Shown here one piece after another: positions 60,732-64,000 of a stretch of DNA of 64,000 bases; position 1 is the stretch's first letter, and every line of letters begins with the position of its first letter. The notes beneath the pieces are model-generated. The model was not told where the DNA came from and did no database searches. It saw only the letters and a list, made by a program, of their open reading frames with translations. The stretch comes from Campylorhamphus procurvoides (lineage: Eukaryota > Chordata > Aves > Passeriformes > Dendrocolaptidae): assembly GCA_013396655.1 (NCBI GenBank), contig WBMV01005053.1, forward strand, positions 29,456-93,455, read 5' to 3'. Both the position numbers and the translations under genes were made by a program.

Positions 60732-62279
60732 AACATGTTTGGTCAAATTTAGAGACTTCATGGGTGCAATTTCCAATCTAATAGTTGAAACCTGCTTGAG
60801 CCTTGATGCCACTGAAGTGCTGGCATTGCCTCTGTGGCCACTGCCCTCTGAGATCTTGGTCAGGAGCCACCTTGGTGAGGTGGTGGTGGGTGTGAGCTCG
60901 TGGGTCACACCTCCACCAGGGAGTAAATGAGCACCTCCTGGTGCCAGGTAGTGAAAGATGTAGCTGTGTCTGCATGTTTATGTGGCTCAGGCAGGTGTTC
61001 ATGACAGATATTTTACTATTTAAAAGCACATTTAAGCCAAATGCCTCATTTGGTGTCATTCCAGGGAGTCTCCCCCTCCTCTTATCTCCTCTGTGACAGA
61101 AGCTAAAATTTACTCCTCTGAACCTGAAGTCACATCATCTGTTGGAAACTCTTTTCTTCATTACATATAAGTGTCCCTTAAGCAGTGTCACCAGCGTGGG
61201 AGCAATTTTGGGTCTCTTACCTCTTTTTAGAGATTCTTGGCACCAGAGTCAATATCACAACCCCTATGTGTCCCTGATCCTTCAGCAAGATCTCCCTTAT
61301 TCCCACACTCCAAATGGAAGGAAGGAGGGCAGGATAAGGGTGGATAACATCTTTATGTGTCATATTTATTTCATGAAGAGCTTCACAACAAAAGCATGAA
61401 GCAGGACCATGGTGGGACTTGTCATCCTCTGCCCACACTGGGGCTAAGCTGGTGGTGAGATGTCCTGAGGTAACAAATTGCCCATCTGAAGGGAGAGTGA
61501 AGGGTTAAATAATGGTGGATAAAACCAGTGTGGCTCCTGGACAACCAAGGCTAAAGGTGTGGGTGTGCAGAAGGCAAAACTGAGCACTTGGAAAGACCAG
61601 CAACAGCTTGGCCATATTCGAGCCCTTTAATCCACACCCTTTTAATTTACAGGCCATGGAGAGGAACTGCTTAAAATATGTTTTCTATGCAATATAGACA
61701 AGTGTGTTGAAATACTAACTTATTCCTGGAGGACCAGCTCTTGAATTCCTGATTGGTTTGAGTTTAGCCTTTCTTTGCTGGCCTCTGGTTCAGTTTGGCT
61801 TCCTGGCTGTTGCATCAATTAATGTATAACCCTGTTTACTTGGCCGAAACATTAATCATAGTTGCCTGATGGAAATAGTGACTGGTAGATGAACAACCTA
61901 CAGGAGGCCAAGGCGGTGATCCTACCAGTTTTCATGACCCAACTCCTTAACTCACCTTTCCTGTTTGGAAAGTCTTGCCCACTTGGAAAGTCTTCCCCAT
62001 CCACCCCTATCACGGTAGGAGTGAAAAGAAGAGAAGCAAAGACCCTACCTGTGAGAGAGGTTAATTTTGGGATCTTTCAGGTGAGGCAGAAGGTGGGCAT
62101 CGCATTGAGGAGTGGTCTGTTTGACCATTACCCACCTAAATTTATGGTGACATGTTTGCACATGGCATAGGAGAAGTGGCAGCTCATTTATCAAAGGCTG
62201 GGAGCACCACGCTGGACAACACAAGCAGAAGAGGCTGAAAATCACCTGGAAGCACAGGCAGCTGAAGTTTAAAACATTA
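60732..62279. other. Intergenic, no gene seen
   Basis: Unique sequence between a CR1 tail and the next candidate regulatory block. The end around 61620-61860 becomes AT-rich (ccctttaatccacaccc). Confidence 0.5.
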
Positions 62280-63060
62280 ACAAATTTGGCAACGTCTCCT
62301 GTTTAGCAGATCGGTGAGTATTGAAACAAAATGGGGCCAGGAGCTAATTATATGGAAATATTTCTATTTGCACATTTCACTGGAAGGCAAAGCAGAGTAT
62401 AGCTAATATATCTCCACCACTGACAGGAATATTAAGTTTCCTGTCATTTTGCTACCGCAGCTACCTTTCTCAGCATGCATTCTGTCCCAGTTCCTATTAA
62501 GGTGAGAGCAGAATCAAACTCATTAATTGTCTGCATTTTAGATATGATAAGAATTTAGTGGTTGGTGTTAATTAAACTACAAAACAACTCCTCTTGCTGC
62601 GGTGTGCATTCCAAGTTGGAGCAATTAATTCACTCACTTAAACTGATCAAGATTTAATTACCATCACTCTATGCAATTACTCCATAATTAAAGTAATTTG
62701 GTTCATTCCACTCGCTGACAGTGTCATTGAACAGCCATTCATAGTACCAAAAGAAGTGATAATTAACTTAAAGAACAGCTCAAGGCAGTTTTACACAGAC
62801 TTTTTGTTATTCCTAAATATACCTTTATGGCAGGAAGAAGCCTATCATGTACTACAGGTGCTTCCCCAGTAAAGGGGTTCAGATGTTTTGTGTTCAATTT
62901 TTTTCAGCCAATGTGCTGTAACAAAACCAATTTTGGGGAAGGCTCTGTAGTTTTCACCAGATAACACAGCATTTTGTACAGGCAAGCACAATAAAACCTG
63001 CCTTCTTCCAGCAGTACAGGCATTCCCTGCCTGTTCCTGAAGACTCCTAATTAGGAGGGA
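62280..63060. promoter_or_regulatory. Homeodomain-core-rich candidate conserved block
   Basis: Repeat-free. In 62520-62770 alone there are at least eight TAAT/ATTA clusters, including TTAATTAA at 62568-62575, plus two CATTCC (TEAD-type) cores near 62609 and 62705. This density, with no coding frame, is typical of developmental enhancers. The conservation itself was not tested. Confidence 0.5.
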
Positions 63061-63229
63061 AACAAAACCCTCAATAAAAAGCTCCCTTCACCCGGATAAC
63101 TCTTCCAGCTCTTAGATCTTATCAAGTATCTCATGGCAGAGCAAGTCCCCAGTCGATGGGACCAAGGGAGGGAAGAGGAGTCTCTGGGTTTTTAATGACC
63201 AATGTTCTTAGTCCCCAGGTTTTTTGACA

Positions 63230-63366
63230 ATGCTAGAATTATTCAGGTTAGAAGGGACCCTAAAGACCATCTCATTCCAATCCCCTGCCATGGACAGGGA
63301 CACCTTCCACTGAACCACATTGCACAGGGCCCCAACCAACACACCTTGAACACTTCCAGGGATCTG
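63230..63366 (-). mobile_element. CR1 LINE 3' fragment
   Basis: Inverted tail 'attcaggttagaagggaccc' to 'cacttccagggatc'. Confidence 0.92.
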
Positions 63367-64000
63367 TAAGTACATATCTGGTCTTGGTGTTCATGGCATG
63401 TCTATTTGGAACTCAATCTTGTGCTTCTTTTATTCTAGAAAACCATTTTGCTGGTGGAATTGTTCCTCAAGAATTGGAAGTGAATGTCGGTGCCTGGTTT
63501 GTCACAGGTACAAAGCTGGTACCAGAAATGTCTGTGCTGTGCCCCCTTCAAAGAGGTCAAACTTATTAGACCAGTCTAATCTCTCCCCAGTAATCTTCTA
63601 GAACACCCTTGCCAAGCTCTCCGCAGGATGGGCAGAGGAAAGGGCCGACATTCCCATCTGTCCTCACTTTGGAAGGATGCTGGGGCTGGGGTGGCAGTGA
63701 AGACCTTCAACAGGTTGTCCACCCATTCCAAAGCTAAGCCTTCTCAGCCCAGGCATGGAAATTCAAAACATGATATGTCACAGGGACATTAAGTATGCAA
63801 CATTTGTGCTGATTTTTTCCCCTCACCGTAAAAGTGATGTTAATCTAGAGAATCATCTCAAACAAGTGGAAGAAGAAGCACACTTGCTCTCCAGGGGGCT
63901 GTGCATGAGTTTCAAATCAGTTGCTGGTATCAGCCTTTGCCAGGCTCTCTACTGTCTCCATCCATCCAGACATACAGGATAGATGTCACTTAATTTGAGC
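63367..64000. other. Intergenic to the right edge, no gene recognised
   Basis: A stretch at 63439-63507 has exon-like borders (ttctag ... cacag/gtac) but the peptide matches nothing I know. The rest is featureless. Confidence 0.45.

Noticed and set aside
63439..63507. Exon-like segment with acceptor ttctag and donor gtac
   Set aside because: The peptide matches no protein I know, including PELI2, and there is no partner exon; cryptic splice sites of this quality are common.

Overview
This window is vertebrate nuclear DNA, almost certainly from a bird. About 18 short, 5'-truncated CR1 LINE tails lie on both strands, with the typical avian CR1 wording (a 'gggttggaaggg' block followed by a 'ccatgggcagggacacc' block), and there are no Alu, L1 or B-type SINEs. 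Gene density is low. Two single 'n' characters (6945 and 49894) sit inside simple tandem arrays and look like assembly joins.

One protein-coding gene can be supported. It is TMEM260, the endoplasmic-reticulum O-mannosyltransferase of plexin/MET-family receptors, lying complete on the minus strand from the ATG at 48041 to the stop at 12648. I rebuilt 16 coding exons by matching the human protein as I recall it, and every junction has AG/GT borders and compatible phase. The exons sum to 2160 nt, i.e. 719 codons plus a stop, against about 707 residues in human. The first exon sits in a CpG-rich promoter at about 47.8-48.4 kb, and an AATAAA signal follows the stop at 12461-12466.

Layout by region. 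1-12.4 kb: sequence downstream of TMEM260 with no gene seen, two CR1 tails, a GGAT satellite with an assembly join, a full match to the CTCF consensus at 5430-5443, and several repeat-free blocks that look like conserved non-coding elements. 12.4-28 kb: the compact part of TMEM260 (exons 4-16). 28-41.6 kb: a 13.6-kb intron 3, whose half nearer exon 3 (about 33.8-41 kb) is nearly free of CR1 and looks like regulatory DNA. 41.6-48.04 kb: exons 1-3, another candidate regulatory block in intron 2, and a 1.35-kb VNTR in intron 1 close to exon 1. 48.1-64 kb: upstream intergenic DNA with CR1 tails, a 21-bp minisatellite and two more candidate conserved blocks, the last (62.3-63.0 kb) very rich in homeodomain cores.

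In human, TMEM260 lies between PELI2 and OTX2, with TMEM260 and OTX2 convergent. If that order holds here, the left edge points to the 3' side of OTX2 and the right edge to PELI2. The candidate elements would then most plausibly be long-range OTX2 enhancers, some of them inside TMEM260 introns. That is inference from synteny and sequence texture; no alignment was run.
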